DNA from: JANQPX01 sp039197065
Lineage (GTDB): Bacteria; Pseudomonadota; Alphaproteobacteria; Geminicoccales; Geminicoccaceae
DNA: 64,000 nucleotides
Assembly (NCBI GenBank): GCA_039197065.1
Contig: JBCCUL010000002.1
Coordinates: 62,001 to 126,000 of the forward strand
Direction: 5' to 3'
Shown here: positions 1 through 8,501 of the stretch, one piece after another
Layout: each line of letters opens with the position of its first letter
How positions within the stretch are numbered: position 1 is the stretch's first letter
Translations under genes and position numbers: made by a program
The notes under the pieces: model-generated
Database searches by the model: none
The model's input: only the letters and a program-made list of their open reading frames with translations
Told to the model about the DNA's origin: nothing

Positions 1-100
1 TTTCAAAGGGCCGGGTGATTGACTTTTTCGTCTTTGTCAAACGAGGTCCGGACAGATCGACGTAAAGAGCGAAGAGAAGACAAGGTCAGCGATCCCGATG

Positions 101-481
101 TCAGCCGGCATATGCCTTCCTGCTCTTGCCTCGGGGTTGAGCACGCAAGGCAGCGGCATAGGCTTCGCTCGCCCAGGCACGAAGAACGCCGGCATCGTCA
201 AGACTCTCGGGCGGAGCCTCGCAATAGCTCATCGTCGCCGTCCGTCCTCTTTGGCCAACATAGGAGAAGGGGGCGAGCTCGCGCTCGTCATAGGCGGGGC
301 GATTGACGCCGTCGACCTTGAAATAGAGCGTGTCCCAGGCGATGAGCCCGAACATCACGTCATGCAGAAAAAGGCCATGACCGCCGAACATGCGCTTGGC
401 GGCGACAGGACCAAGCGACTGAAGGTTTTCGACCACGAAATGGACGAACTCGCTTTCGACGCGGTGGTTCATGCCCGGCAT
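101..481 (-). CDS. TfoX N-terminal domain family protein
   Basis: This 126-residue protein matches the TfoX/Sxy N-terminal domain family: a single small alpha/beta domain containing the family's 'KRMFGGHGLF' stretch near residue 30 and an 'LYFKVD' strand near residue 53. Stand-alone copies of this domain are common in alphaproteobacteria and their role is not settled; a link to competence regulation is known only for the gammaproteobacterial two-domain TfoX. The ATG at 481 follows a good ribosome-binding site (GGAGGG); a second ATG lies two codons further in. About 225 bases without a gene separate it from the next minus-strand gene. I am confident of the family, not of the function. Confidence 0.85.
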   Translation of the reverse strand: MPGMNHRVESEFVHFVVENLQSLGPVAAKRMFGGHGLFLHDVMFGLIAWDTLYFKVDGVNRPAYDERELAPFSYVGQRGRTATMSYCEAPPESLDDAGVLRAWASEAYAAALRAQPRGKSRKAYAG

Positions 482-708
482 CGATACCCTCCGGCCCGAT
501 CGACCTCGTCATGATGGTTCGGCCAGATCGTTTATGTTCACGGGTTTTTTGAGAAAACACGACTAACGCTCTGGAACATAGCGCTTCATCTCAGGATAAT
601 CGAGAGTTTATGAAAAATTTGTTTGTTTTTTAAGGTACCCCGTTCACAGAGGCGGCGGCCAAGTCGCTCTTTGCCATGGAGTCCAGGCTTTGCTTGGACG
701 TGAGAAAA

Positions 709-1383
709 TCAGAAGAAGCGACGACGTATCTCGGTGACCAGGGCATCGAACATGGCCGGGGTCAGGCGGCCGGTGTTCACGTTGTAGCGGGAGCAGTGAT
801 AGCTCGGGCAAAGTGCCCGACCATCGGGTAGTTGATAGACGGCGCCGTGGATGAATGGATGAGTTTTGGCGGGCAAGCCTAAGGCGCGAAGCGTCGAGCC
901 ATGAGCGATGCCGCCAAGCGTCATGACGACCATGGGTGCCAGGTGGCCGTTAACCTCGCCTTCGAGGAATGTCCTGCAGCTGTTGATCTCGGCGCCGACA
1001 GGCTTGTTGGCTGGCGGCACGCAGCGCACGGCATTGGTGATGCGACAGTCGATCAGTTCGAGCCCGTCATCCGGTTCCGCGCCAAAGCGACCTTTCGCGA
1101 ACCCGTGGCGTATGAGGGTGGGATAGAGGAGGTCGCCCGCATAGTCCCCTGTAAACGGGCGTCCGGTTCGATTCGCACCGCGCAAGCCAGGCGCCAGTCC
1201 GACAATCAGGAGTCTAGCCGCTTCAGGCCCAAACGACGGAACCGGCGCATTGTGCCAATCGGGAAAAGCTGCCGCGTTGTCGCTTCGAAACGCAACCAAG
1301 CGTGGGCAGAAGGAGCATGTAAGAGAGGGTGTTGGGCGCGACGCCGAGGCGCGCGCCTCTACTTGTCCCTGAACAATGGTCAC
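709..1383 (-). CDS. uracil-DNA glycosylase, family 5 (UDGb) type
   Basis: This 224-residue protein looks like an iron-sulfur uracil-DNA glycosylase, which removes uracil and other deaminated bases from DNA. Visible features are an N-terminal cysteine region ('SFCPRLVAFR'), the 'LAPGLRGANRTGRPFTGDY' active-site loop typical of family 5 enzymes (no Asn or Asp at the usual family 1/4 catalytic position), further conserved Cys residues ('NAVRCVPP', 'CRTFL') and a C-terminal 'PSYHCSRYN' motif matching the family's substrate-binding histidine loop. The start is a GTG 12 bases after the stop of the NYN gene upstream, so the two are probably cotranscribed. The order UDG-NYN-rpoZ-rsh is one I know from alphaproteobacteria. 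Confidence 0.88.
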   Translation of the reverse strand: MTIVQGQVEARASASRPTPSLTCSFCPRLVAFRSDNAAAFPDWHNAPVPSFGPEAARLLIVGLAPGLRGANRTGRPFTGDYAGDLLYPTLIRHGFAKGRFGAEPDDGLELIDCRITNAVRCVPPANKPVGAEINSCRTFLEGEVNGHLAPMVVMTLGGIAHGSTLRALGLPAKTHPFIHGAVYQLPDGRALCPSYHCSRYNVNTGRLTPAMFDALVTEIRRRFF

Positions 1384-1395
1384 ATCGACTGGCTG

Positions 1396-2085
1396 TTAGG
1401 CCGGCTCGAAGTAACGATCGTCCTCGTCATCCCCCTCGGGTGCCCCATTGTCCTCGATATCGTCATCAATGCTGGGGGCTGGGGCCATGCTCGGCCCGGC
1501 GCGGTGCTCGCGCGCGATGAAGGGGGCTAGATCCTGAAGCTCGAGGAAGGTGTCAGCCTGCCTGCGAAGTTCATCGGCGATCATCGGCGGCTGAGTCTTG
1601 ATCGTGCTGACCACCGTGACGCGCAGGCCGCGGCGCTGCAGGGCTTCGGACAGGCGACGGAAGTCACCATCGCCGGAAAACAACACGATGTGGTCCAGGT
1701 TTTCCGACATCTCCATGGCATCGACGGCAAGCTCGATATCCATGTTGCCCTTGAATTTCCTACGTCCGGACGCGTCGGTGAATTCCTTGAGCGGCTTCGT
1801 GACCACGGCATAACCATTATAGTCAAGCCAGTCCACAAGCGGCCTGATCGGCGAATACTCTTGGTCATCCAGAAGGGCGGTATAATAGCAGGCGCGCACC
1901 AGCCGCGCGCAGCCGGCAAAAGTATCGAGGAGTAGGCGGTAGTCGATGTCGAAACCAAGAGCACGGGCGGATTGATAGAGGTTTGCACCATCTATCATGA
2001 TCGCAAACCGATCATCCTCGTGCAAAATATCTTCGAGAAGGGGGCAATCCATGTTGTTCGAACCTCCGATCCGAATAACCGACAT
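1396..2085 (-). CDS. NYN domain protein, LabA/DUF88-like
   Basis: The 229-residue product is a NYN-domain (PIN-like ribonuclease fold) protein of the LabA type. The acidic active-site residues are visible: 'MIDGANLY' near residue 31, 'GNMDIELAVDAM' near 115 and 'LFSGDGDF' near 135. The C-terminal 35 residues are acidic, rich in Asp and Glu, and probably disordered. It lies divergent to rpoZ across a 424-base gap and just upstream of the UDG gene on the same strand. The family is presumed to cut RNA, but no substrate can be read from the sequence. An alternative ATG 11 codons in (2052) would remove a poorly conserved N-terminus. Confidence 0.85.
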   Translation of the reverse strand: MSVIRIGGSNNMDCPLLEDILHEDDRFAIMIDGANLYQSARALGFDIDYRLLLDTFAGCARLVRACYYTALLDDQEYSPIRPLVDWLDYNGYAVVTKPLKEFTDASGRRKFKGNMDIELAVDAMEMSENLDHIVLFSGDGDFRRLSEALQRRGLRVTVVSTIKTQPPMIADELRRQADTFLELQDLAPFIAREHRAGPSMAPAPSIDDDIEDNGAPEGDDEDDRYFEPA

Positions 2086-2509
2086 AACCTGACGGTGCTC
2101 TAAGTGTTACGCACCGGCGATCATTCGGATCGCCGGAAGACTGTAGAAATGATGTTTTGCCGCTAGCGTGGCAAGCTGCAAATTTTATATCCTGCCACTA
2201 GCGGCGGTAATCGCAGATATCCCGCATTCATTGCTCCACCATTACCAATCCTATGATACTTCATAAGTCCGAGGCAAAGCAACCCTGGCGTCAGATCTCT
2301 GTTCGATTTAAGCTATTTTTGACTATTTCTCCTTGAAGCATTGACCTTTTGCCATCAAATGCGAAAAACTTAACCGTGATAGGCAAGTCGGGGTGCGACT
2401 TGATCGCGCAGCCGTCCGTTTGGCATGGGCATATGATGCTGTTGCTAAGCATCGCACGTCGATGTAACAATTGCCTAGATGCTATATCGAAAAACTGGAG
2501 ATAGGCTAC
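2086..2509. other. divergent intergenic region between NYN gene and rpoZ, with two inverted repeats
   Basis: No protein gene is apparent in these 424 bases. They must hold the promoters for the NYN-UDG pair (leftward) and for rpoZ-rsh (rightward). Two stem-loops are visible: a perfect 8-bp stem with a 7-base loop (2114-2121 with 2129-2136), and a 13-bp stem with a 2-base bulge (2159-2173 with 2193-2205). Neither is followed by a T-run on either strand, so they do not look like intrinsic terminators. They could be part of a leader or a small RNA; nothing in the sequence settles this. Confidence 0.5.
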
Positions 2510-2899
2510 ATGGCACGCATCACTGTCGAAGACTGCGTGATCAAAGTTCCCAATCGATTTGATCTGGTGATGTTGTCGGCGCAGCGCGCTCGCGATATTT
2601 CAGCTGGAGCGCCTCTTACCGTCGATCGCGACAACGACAAGAACCCTGTCGTTGCTCTCCGTGAGATCGCCGATGAGACCGTCGACCTCGATCATCTTCG
2701 CTATGAACTCATCCATGGCTTGCGACGTCATGTTCAGATCGACGATCAGCCCGAGGAGGCCGACGACGTGCTTCCCGGATTCCACAGTCCTGCCATCGAG
2801 GATGGCAGCCTGTCGGCGCCGGTCGACCCGATGATGGAGCAGACCACTACGGTGGCTGAGGTCGGTTCATTCGCCGACGAGCCACCGGTGGACGATTAA
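2510..2899 (+). CDS. rpoZ: DNA-directed RNA polymerase omega subunit
   Basis: RpoZ, 129 residues, the small subunit that helps beta-prime fold and, in many proteobacteria, forms part of a ppGpp-binding site on RNA polymerase. The N-terminus ('MARITVEDC') and the following 'NRFDLVMLSAQRARDI' are the core omega signature, followed by the 'NPVVALREIA' helix. The C-terminal 60 residues are acidic and poorly conserved, as in other alphaproteobacteria. An upstream in-frame TTG at 2471 would add 13 residues, but the ATG at 2510 matches the family start. The next gene is the (p)ppGpp synthetase/hydrolase, the usual proteobacterial pairing of the alarmone enzyme with its RNA polymerase target. Confidence 0.97.
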   Translation: MARITVEDCVIKVPNRFDLVMLSAQRARDISAGAPLTVDRDNDKNPVVALREIADETVDLDHLRYELIHGLRRHVQIDDQPEEADDVLPGFHSPAIEDGSLSAPVDPMMEQTTTVAEVGSFADEPPVDD

Positions 2900-3004
2900 C
2901 CGCGAGAGGTAATAGGTCGGATCTTGGAAACGGTACAGCAACCGCTTTCCATCGAACTTCCAATCGGTATCTCGTCGACAGCGACACCGTCGCGCCGCAA
3001 AATC

Positions 3005-5164
3005 ATGCGGCAGTTCGAGTTGGTCGAGCTTGTTCGAGCCTATGATCCCAATGCCGATGAAGATCTCCTGAATCGCGCCTACGTGTTCGCGATGAAAGCC
3101 CATGGTGCTCAAGTTAGAGCATCCGGCGATCTCTACTTTTCCCACCCGGTCGAAGTTGCCGGCATTCTTGCGAAGCTGCGCCTCGATAGCGCCTCGATCG
3201 CGACGGCTTTGTTACACGATACCGTCGAAGATACGACCGCTACCTTCGACGATATCGAAACCTTGTTCGGCGAAGAGATCGCGCGCCTGGTCGACGGCGT
3301 GACCAAGCTCACCAAGCTTGAGCTGCAGTCGGTCGAGAACGCTCAGGCGGAGAATTTCAGAAAGCTGTTGCTGGCGATGTCCGACGACATCCGCGTGCTC
3401 ATGGTGAAGCTCGCGGATCGCCTGCATAACATGCGAACGCTGCAGTTCATCAAGAAGCCGGAGAAACGGCGGCGGATCGCCAGCGAAACCCACGAAATCT
3501 ATGCGCCGCTGGCTGAGCGTATCGGCATGCAGGCAATGAAGGACGAGCTCGATGATCTCGCCTTTGCGACGCTTTGGCCGGACGCGAGGGAATCGGTCCT
3601 CAATCGCCTGAGCCAGCTAAGGAAGCACGATACCGACCTCATCGACCGCATTGTCGCCGAACTCACCAAGACGCTGACCGAGGCGGGGCTCGAAGTCGAT
3701 ATCACCGGTCGTGAGAAGTCACCGCTTTCGATCTGGCGCAAGATGAAGCGGAAGAACATCAGCTTCGAAGAACTCTCCGACATCATGGCGTTCCGCGTGC
3801 TGGTCGACACGGTGCCCAATTGCTATGCGGCGCTGGGCGTTATTCACGGCCATTACGCGATGGTGCCGGAGCGCTTCAAGGACTTCATCTCAACGCCCAA
3901 ACCCAACGGTTACCGCTCCCTGCATACGACAATCTTCGGTCCAGAACAGCGACGGATCGAGGTGCAGATCAGAACCGGTGAAATGCACGAGATCGCCGAC
4001 CTCGGCGTGGCGGCGCACTGGGCCTACAAGCAGGAGCGCCGGCTTACCGATGGCCGGCAATACCGCTGGATACGCGGCCTGCTCGAGATCCTTGAATACG
4101 CGTCGGGGCCTGAAGAGTTTCTCGAGAACACCAAGCTCGAGATGTTTCAGGATCAGGTGTTCTGTTTCACCCCGAAGGGCGACCTGATCGCGCTGCCGCG
4201 TGGCGGCACGCCTGTCGATTTCGCCTACGCGGTCCACTCCGAAGTCGGCGATATGGTGGTGGGCGCCAAGGTCAATGGCCGGCTGGTGCCGCTTAGGACC
4301 CGCCTGGAAAATGGTGATCAGGTCGAGATCATCACCGGCAAGGGGGCCGGGCCCTCGCCGGCTTGGGAGCGCTTCGTGGTCACCGGCAAGGCCAGAAGCC
4401 AGATCCGGCGTCATCTCCGGACGCGTCAGCAGAAGGACTATATCGACCACGGCCGCGACATGCTGCAGACGTCCGCCCGGCGCGAAAAGCTTGAGATTGG
4501 CGAAAAACAGCTTCAAGCGGTGCTGAAGGGCTTCGAGCAGAAGTCGGTGGATGACATGCTCGCCGCGATCGGCGAGGGCGTTCTTCGTCCACGGGTCGTC
4601 CTTGATGCGCTGCGCCGCAGTCAGCGCGTCACAAAGGCGGTCGAAGGGCCGGATGGCGAAAAGAAGGTCATTCAGCTCCGCCGCCAGCGTCCTCAGCCGA
4701 CACCTGATGGTCGCGAGGCGATGATATCAGGCCTGCTCGCCGGCATGGCCATTAGCTTCGCAGGCTGTTGCCGGCCGATTCCCGGCGATCAGATCGTCGG
4801 CGTGGTGCGCACCGGACGTGCGGTTGCGATCCACAGAAGCGAATGCGCCACCTTGTCACGACATGCCGAGGACAGCAGCGATCGTTGGCTGGACCTTGCC
4901 TGGAACGACGAGCACCCGGACGCCAAGGCGATTGCCCGGATCCGTGTGCTCAGCCGGCACCAGCCCGGCAGTCTTGGCCTCACCAGCACGGTGATCGGCA
5001 AGCATGGCGGCAATATCACCGACATTCGTTTCGGCGCCAAATCGCCGGATGTGTTCGAGGTGGTGATCGATATCGAGGTTAACGGCGTCGATCAGCTTGA
5101 AGGTATCGTCGCCAATCTGCGCGCAAGCGAGGTCGTCGAATCGGTCGAACGGTCCGAGGGCTGA
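3005..5164 (+). CDS. rsh: bifunctional (p)ppGpp synthetase/hydrolase RSH (RelA/SpoT)
   Basis: The single long RSH enzyme usual in alphaproteobacteria (719 residues from the ATG at 3005) makes and degrades the stringent-response alarmone. Domains in order: HD hydrolase (residues about 20-175) with an intact 'HDTVEDT' metal site; synthetase (about 230-345) with 'RFKDFIS' and 'KPNGYRSLHT'; TGS (about 385-445, 'CFTPKGDLI'); a helical and zinc-finger-like region ('GCCRPIPGD'); and a C-terminal ACT domain. Intact active-site motifs in both catalytic domains imply a truly bifunctional enzyme. An in-frame TTG at 2924 would add 27 non-conserved residues. It follows rpoZ by about 100 bases and is probably cotranscribed with it. 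Confidence 0.96.
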   Translation: MRQFELVELVRAYDPNADEDLLNRAYVFAMKAHGAQVRASGDLYFSHPVEVAGILAKLRLDSASIATALLHDTVEDTTATFDDIETLFGEEIARLVDGVTKLTKLELQSVENAQAENFRKLLLAMSDDIRVLMVKLADRLHNMRTLQFIKKPEKRRRIASETHEIYAPLAERIGMQAMKDELDDLAFATLWPDARESVLNRLSQLRKHDTDLIDRIVAELTKTLTEAGLEVDITGREKSPLSIWRKMKRKNISFEELSDIMAFRVLVDTVPNCYAALGVIHGHYAMVPERFKDFISTPKPNGYRSLHTTIFGPEQRRIEVQIRTGEMHEIADLGVAAHWAYKQERRLTDGRQYRWIRGLLEILEYASGPEEFLENTKLEMFQDQVFCFTPKGDLIALPRGGTPVDFAYAVHSEVGDMVVGAKVNGRLVPLRTRLENGDQVEIITGKGAGPSPAWERFVVTGKARSQIRRHLRTRQQKDYIDHGRDMLQTSARREKLEIGEKQLQAVLKGFEQKSVDDMLAAIGEGVLRPRVVLDALRRSQRVTKAVEGPDGEKKVIQLRRQRPQPTPDGREAMISGLLAGMAISFAGCCRPIPGDQIVGVVRTGRAVAIHRSECATLSRHAEDSSDRWLDLAWNDEHPDAKAIARIRVLSRHQPGSLGLTSTVIGKHGGNITDIRFGAKSPDVFEVVIDIEVNGVDQLEGIVANLRASEVVESVERSEG

Positions 5165-5226
5165 CAGCCGTCAATCCTCGCAAGCTTGTGACAGTTTGAG
5201 TGATCTTCGAACGCAGTTTTTCTCCT

Positions 5227-5274
5227 CAAAGTAACGTTCTGGGCTGGCCAGCCTCCGCCAGACCGGTCACTTTG
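5227..5274 (+). terminator. imperfect hairpin after rsh, possible terminator
   Basis: About 60 bases after the rsh stop codon an imperfect inverted repeat (5227-5244 with 5257-5274) forms a stem of about 15 bp with mismatches, containing the self-complementary GGCTGGCCAGCC near its tip. The outer strand ends in CACTTTGTCTT, which is only weakly T-rich, so an intrinsic terminator is possible but not well supported. Confidence 0.3.
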
Positions 5275-5422
5275 TCTTAGGAGGGTAGGAAAAAGCTTCG
5301 ATGGCCGAGACGGCTGTTGTCTCGAACGGCACGGGTTCTAAGGCCGCCCTTTACGTTTTCGAGCAAAACTTTGTCGGCTGGTCATTGAAGTTTAAGAAAT
5401 ATAATCGATAACAGAGGGCGCT

Positions 5423-6085
5423 GTGTTTGGTCGTAGGAAAGAGCTCCCCCTTTGGGACCGCCTCAAGGGCTGGTTGTGGCCTGCTATGGGGTGGAAGCGC
5501 CTTGGCGTGTATCTTTTAAAGCGACTGTTCAGACTGCCCGGCACCCCGTACAATATTGCTTGTGGTTTTGCTTGCGGCGCCGCCATCTCCATCACGCCTT
5601 TCATCGGCCTGCATATCGCGCTCAGCATGTTGCTGGCTTGGCTTCTTCGCGGCCATATGATCGCCGCCGTCGTGGGGACCGTTGTCGGCAATCCTTGGAC
5701 ATTTCCGTTTATCTGGCTGATCACCTACAAAACGGGCCAGATGCTGCTCGGCAGTGCGGAGGCAGCCCCCTGGCCCGCGGTTACCATGTTCAAGCATGTG
5801 GTGACTGATCTTGGAGAGCTTATCTGGCCGACCCTGACGGGGGAGGACACCCGCGAGGCCTTGAAGCAGGTGATCGTCGACTTGCGTGCTCTGATCTGGC
5901 CGATGTTTATCGGCAGTATACCGCTTGGGCTGGCTGCCTGGTTTGCGAGTTACATTCCGCTTTGTAAGGCGATCGACGCTTTTCAGAAAGCCCGGGAGAG
6001 CCGACGGCAGAAATCGGCCAAACGCCGTGCAGGCAATGTTCCTTTATCGACGCCTGGCGCCAATCCGAAGAGCTGCGCAAGCTAG
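5423..6085 (+). CDS. DUF2062 domain-containing membrane protein
   Basis: A 220-residue inner-membrane protein of the DUF2062 family. The conserved Pro- and Gly-rich start of the domain ('GTPYNIACGFACGAAISITP') leads into hydrophobic segments at about residues 45-75, 75-100 and 150-180, followed by a basic C-terminal tail. The start is GTG. In alphaproteobacteria the gene commonly lies between rsh and acpS, as here, but no reaction is established. After the TAG stop the same frame stays open for 52 more codons up to the acpS start, reported separately. The family is clear and the function unknown. Confidence 0.85.
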   Translation: MFGRRKELPLWDRLKGWLWPAMGWKRLGVYLLKRLFRLPGTPYNIACGFACGAAISITPFIGLHIALSMLLAWLLRGHMIAAVVGTVVGNPWTFPFIWLITYKTGQMLLGSAEAAPWPAVTMFKHVVTDLGELIWPTLTGEDTREALKQVIVDLRALIWPMFIGSIPLGLAAWFASYIPLCKAIDAFQKARESRRQKSAKRRAGNVPLSTPGANPKSCAS

Positions 6086-6243
6086 CCGATCTCCCAGAGC
6101 CCGCTTATCATGCCTTTGGCCGCAGTGATCGATATCGGCAGATATCGACCCTACGCCCTGATCTCTCGGGCGTATGATGCGGACGTTGATGCGCTGCCAT
6201 CAATCGCACAGGCAGGCGCCCCGTTGAGCGGAAAGGTGAGCTG

Positions 6244-6669
6244 ATGATCCTTGGGATCGGCACGGATCTGATCGACATATGCAGGATCGAACGCACGATC
6301 GCGCGGTTCGGCGACCGTTTCATCGATCGAGTCTTCACGGAGATCGAGCGGCAAAAGTCGGAGCGCCGAAGCGCTCCTGCGGCTGCGTTCTCCCAACGCT
6401 ATGCCGCCAAGGAGGCCTGCGCCAAGGCGCTGGGCACCGGTTTCAGAGAAGGGGTGTTTTGGCGGGATATCGGCGTCGACAATTGGCCGAGCGGTCAGCC
6501 CTTTTTGCGCCTCCAGGCAGGTGCGGCGCATCGGCTGGAAGCACTGGTTCCGAAAGGTCTGGTGGCGCGCATCGATCTAAGTCTCACCGACGAGCCGCCC
6601 TATGCCCATGCGATGGTGATCATCAGTGCAGAAACAAAGCAGGAGAGTGCGCTTAGACCCTCGCTGTGA
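6244..6669 (+). CDS. acpS: holo-[acyl-carrier-protein] synthase
   Basis: AcpS, 141 residues, transfers the 4'-phosphopantetheine arm of CoA to the conserved serine of acyl-carrier protein, activating fatty-acid synthesis. The start 'ILGIGTDLIDICRIER' supplies the magnesium-binding Asp, and 'RYAAKEACAKALGTG' near residue 55 is the second conserved motif with the catalytic Glu. Length and motifs are standard for the family. It sits between DUF2062 and lepB, the usual alphaproteobacterial order; pdxJ, which precedes acpS in many other proteobacteria, is absent here. Confidence 0.96.
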   Translation: MILGIGTDLIDICRIERTIARFGDRFIDRVFTEIERQKSERRSAPAAAFSQRYAAKEACAKALGTGFREGVFWRDIGVDNWPSGQPFLRLQAGAAHRLEALVPKGLVARIDLSLTDEPPYAHAMVIISAETKQESALRPSL

Positions 6670-6829
6670 CGGATTCTTGGTTCCTTCGACTTTACCTTGA
6701 ATGGCAGCTTAGCTAGTGTCGGTTGCGCGTCAGTTGCAGCCTCATTCTTTCCAACAGTAGGTTTGTGAAGTACGGTCCTATCGACGCGCATCGGACGTCA
6801 CTCGCGCACCTGCCCAACGAGTTTGAATA

Positions 6830-7645
6830 GTGAACCGAGTGGCCTTGTCCAGAAGCTCAAGATCCAAAGGAATTTGGGAAACCGTTCGCACGATCGTCTA
6901 CGCGGTGGCGATCGCAATATTGGTGCGTACCTTTCTCTACGAGCCTTTTAACATCCCTTCGGGCTCGATGAAGCCGACCCTTCTGGTCGGCGACTATCTA
7001 TTCGTCTCGAAATTCGCTTATGGCTATTCGCGTCACTCGCTGCCGTTCAGCCCCCCGGTTGGCGACGGCCGTCTGTTTGGCGCCATGCCCGAGCGTGGCG
7101 ACGTTGCCGTGTTCAAGCTGCCATCCAACAATCGGACCGATTACATCAAACGGATCGTCGGTCTGCCCGGCGATCAGCTGCAGGTCAGGGACGGCGTGCT
7201 CTTCGTTAACGATCAGGAAGTGACACGCACGGCGATCGACGATTTTGTCGATGATGGGCCTGCCAGCCGGATGGCCTGCCGTTCCTTCGTCCAGCAAGGC
7301 GATGGCTCGACCCATACCGTCAAGCAGTTCGAAGAGACGATGCCGGCCTTTGGTGATGCTGATGAAGCGGCCACCTACATGGTCCTCGACGAATGCCCGG
7401 AAGGCAATGGCGATTACGACAACACCAAAGTCTTCACCGTGCCTGAGGACAATGTGTTCGCCATGGGCGACAATCGGGACAATTCATTGGATAGCCGCTC
7501 GAAAGTCGGCTTCATCCCGATCGAGAATCTCGTAGGCCGCGCCGAAATCATCTTCTTTTCCACCAATGGCAGCGCCAGGATCTGGGAATTCTGGAAATGG
7601 CCCATCACCATTCGCTACGGCCGGCTGCTTAATCTGATCGACTGA
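6830..7645 (+). CDS. lepB: signal peptidase I
   Basis: LepB, 271 residues, cleaves signal peptides from proteins exported by Sec and Tat. One N-terminal membrane anchor (about residues 18-40) is followed by 'IPSGSMKPTLLVGD', which carries the catalytic Ser, and 'DYIKRIVGLPGD', which carries the catalytic Lys. The C-terminal box 'MGDNRDNSLDSR' is intact. The start is GTG at 6830; no better start is seen. Five bases separate it from rnc, so the two are translationally close and surely cotranscribed. About 160 non-coding bases precede it, enough for its own promoter. Confidence 0.96.
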   Translation: MNRVALSRSSRSKGIWETVRTIVYAVAIAILVRTFLYEPFNIPSGSMKPTLLVGDYLFVSKFAYGYSRHSLPFSPPVGDGRLFGAMPERGDVAVFKLPSNNRTDYIKRIVGLPGDQLQVRDGVLFVNDQEVTRTAIDDFVDDGPASRMACRSFVQQGDGSTHTVKQFEETMPAFGDADEAATYMVLDECPEGNGDYDNTKVFTVPEDNVFAMGDNRDNSLDSRSKVGFIPIENLVGRAEIIFFSTNGSARIWEFWKWPITIRYGRLLNLID

Positions 7646-7649
7646 GCCC

Positions 7650-8342
7650 ATGACCGACGTGAGAGCCAGGATCGAGGCCTGGGTCGGGTATCGTTTCAAC
7701 GACCATAGCGTGCTCATCGAGGCCCTTACGCATCCTAGCGCGACAAGGCGCGGCAAGAATGCACCGCGCAACAATCAGCGCCTTGAGTTTCTCGGCGATC
7801 GCGTGCTCGGCCTGGTGGTCGCCCATCTCTTGATCGCGCGCTTCCCCAATGAAGAGGAGGGGCCGCTCTCCCGACGTCACGCCGGCCTGGTTCGTCGGGA
7901 AACGCTTGCGGAAATCGCAGGCGCCTTCGGTCTTGGCGATATGCTCACCTTCGCGCGCAGCGAGGAGGCGGGCAATGGTCGCGTCAATCCGTCGATCCTG
8001 GCGGATGCGCTGGAGGCTCTCATCGGCGCCGTCTACCTTGATGGCGGCTTCGAACCTGCCGAGCGGTTTGTCAGAACCCGCTGGGAGCAGCATGTCCTCA
8101 CCATGGACAAGCCACCCCGTGACGCGAAAACGACGCTTCAGGAATGGGCACAGGGGCGAGGGCTCGACCTTCCCGCTTATACGCTGATCAACACCAGCGG
8201 TCCGGCGCACGCGCCCTGTTTCGAAGTTCAGGTGACGCTTGCCGACTTTCCGTCGATGAAGGCCAGCGCAAGCTCGAAGCGTCAAGCCGAGCAGGCGGCA
8301 GCCAAAGCGCTTCTCGATAGGGTCTCGGAGGATCCGTCCTGA
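7650..8342 (+). CDS. rnc: ribonuclease III
   Basis: RNase III, 230 residues, cuts double-stranded RNA in rRNA precursors and structured mRNAs. The N-terminal nuclease domain carries the signature 'RLEFLGDRVLG' at about residues 47-57 and the second acidic site 'LADALEALIGAVYLDGG' near 117. The C-terminal double-stranded RNA-binding domain begins at 'DAKTTLQEWAQG' (about 158) and ends with the 'SSKRQAEQAAAKALL' helix. In related genomes era and recO follow rnc. Here the next plus-strand genes are missing and an IS630 element begins about 130 bases downstream. Confidence 0.97.
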   Translation: MTDVRARIEAWVGYRFNDHSVLIEALTHPSATRRGKNAPRNNQRLEFLGDRVLGLVVAHLLIARFPNEEEGPLSRRHAGLVRRETLAEIAGAFGLGDMLTFARSEEAGNGRVNPSILADALEALIGAVYLDGGFEPAERFVRTRWEQHVLTMDKPPRDAKTTLQEWAQGRGLDLPAYTLINTSGPAHAPCFEVQVTLADFPSMKASASSKRQAEQAAAKALLDRVSEDPS

Positions 8343-8474
8343 ACGCCGACTGACTGCCAGTGATCTTTCCTAGAGTTGTAGCCATTGAGATCACATCAGC
8401 GAAGCACATGCGCTCGCTGGCTTGTCGATCTTCTTAGGTAAGGTTCGAAACACCATGCTGGGGCCACGCCACTC

Positions 8475-8501
8475 GAGCCTTTCCCGGTCAGGTTTACGCA
8501 T
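8475..8501 (+). repeat. IS630 left terminal inverted repeat
   Basis: Reading inward, these 27 bases begin GAGCCTTTCC and match the right repeat at 19 of 27 positions, including the first four. The orfB stop codon (8494-8496) lies inside it. The expected flanking TA is not present on this side. Confidence 0.65.

Noticed and set aside
8371..8400. Alternative left end of the IS630 element at a TA near 8371
   Set aside because: It gives a plausible length and a flanking TA, but its first 20 bases match the right repeat poorly (about 7 of 20), whereas 8475 gives 19 of 27.
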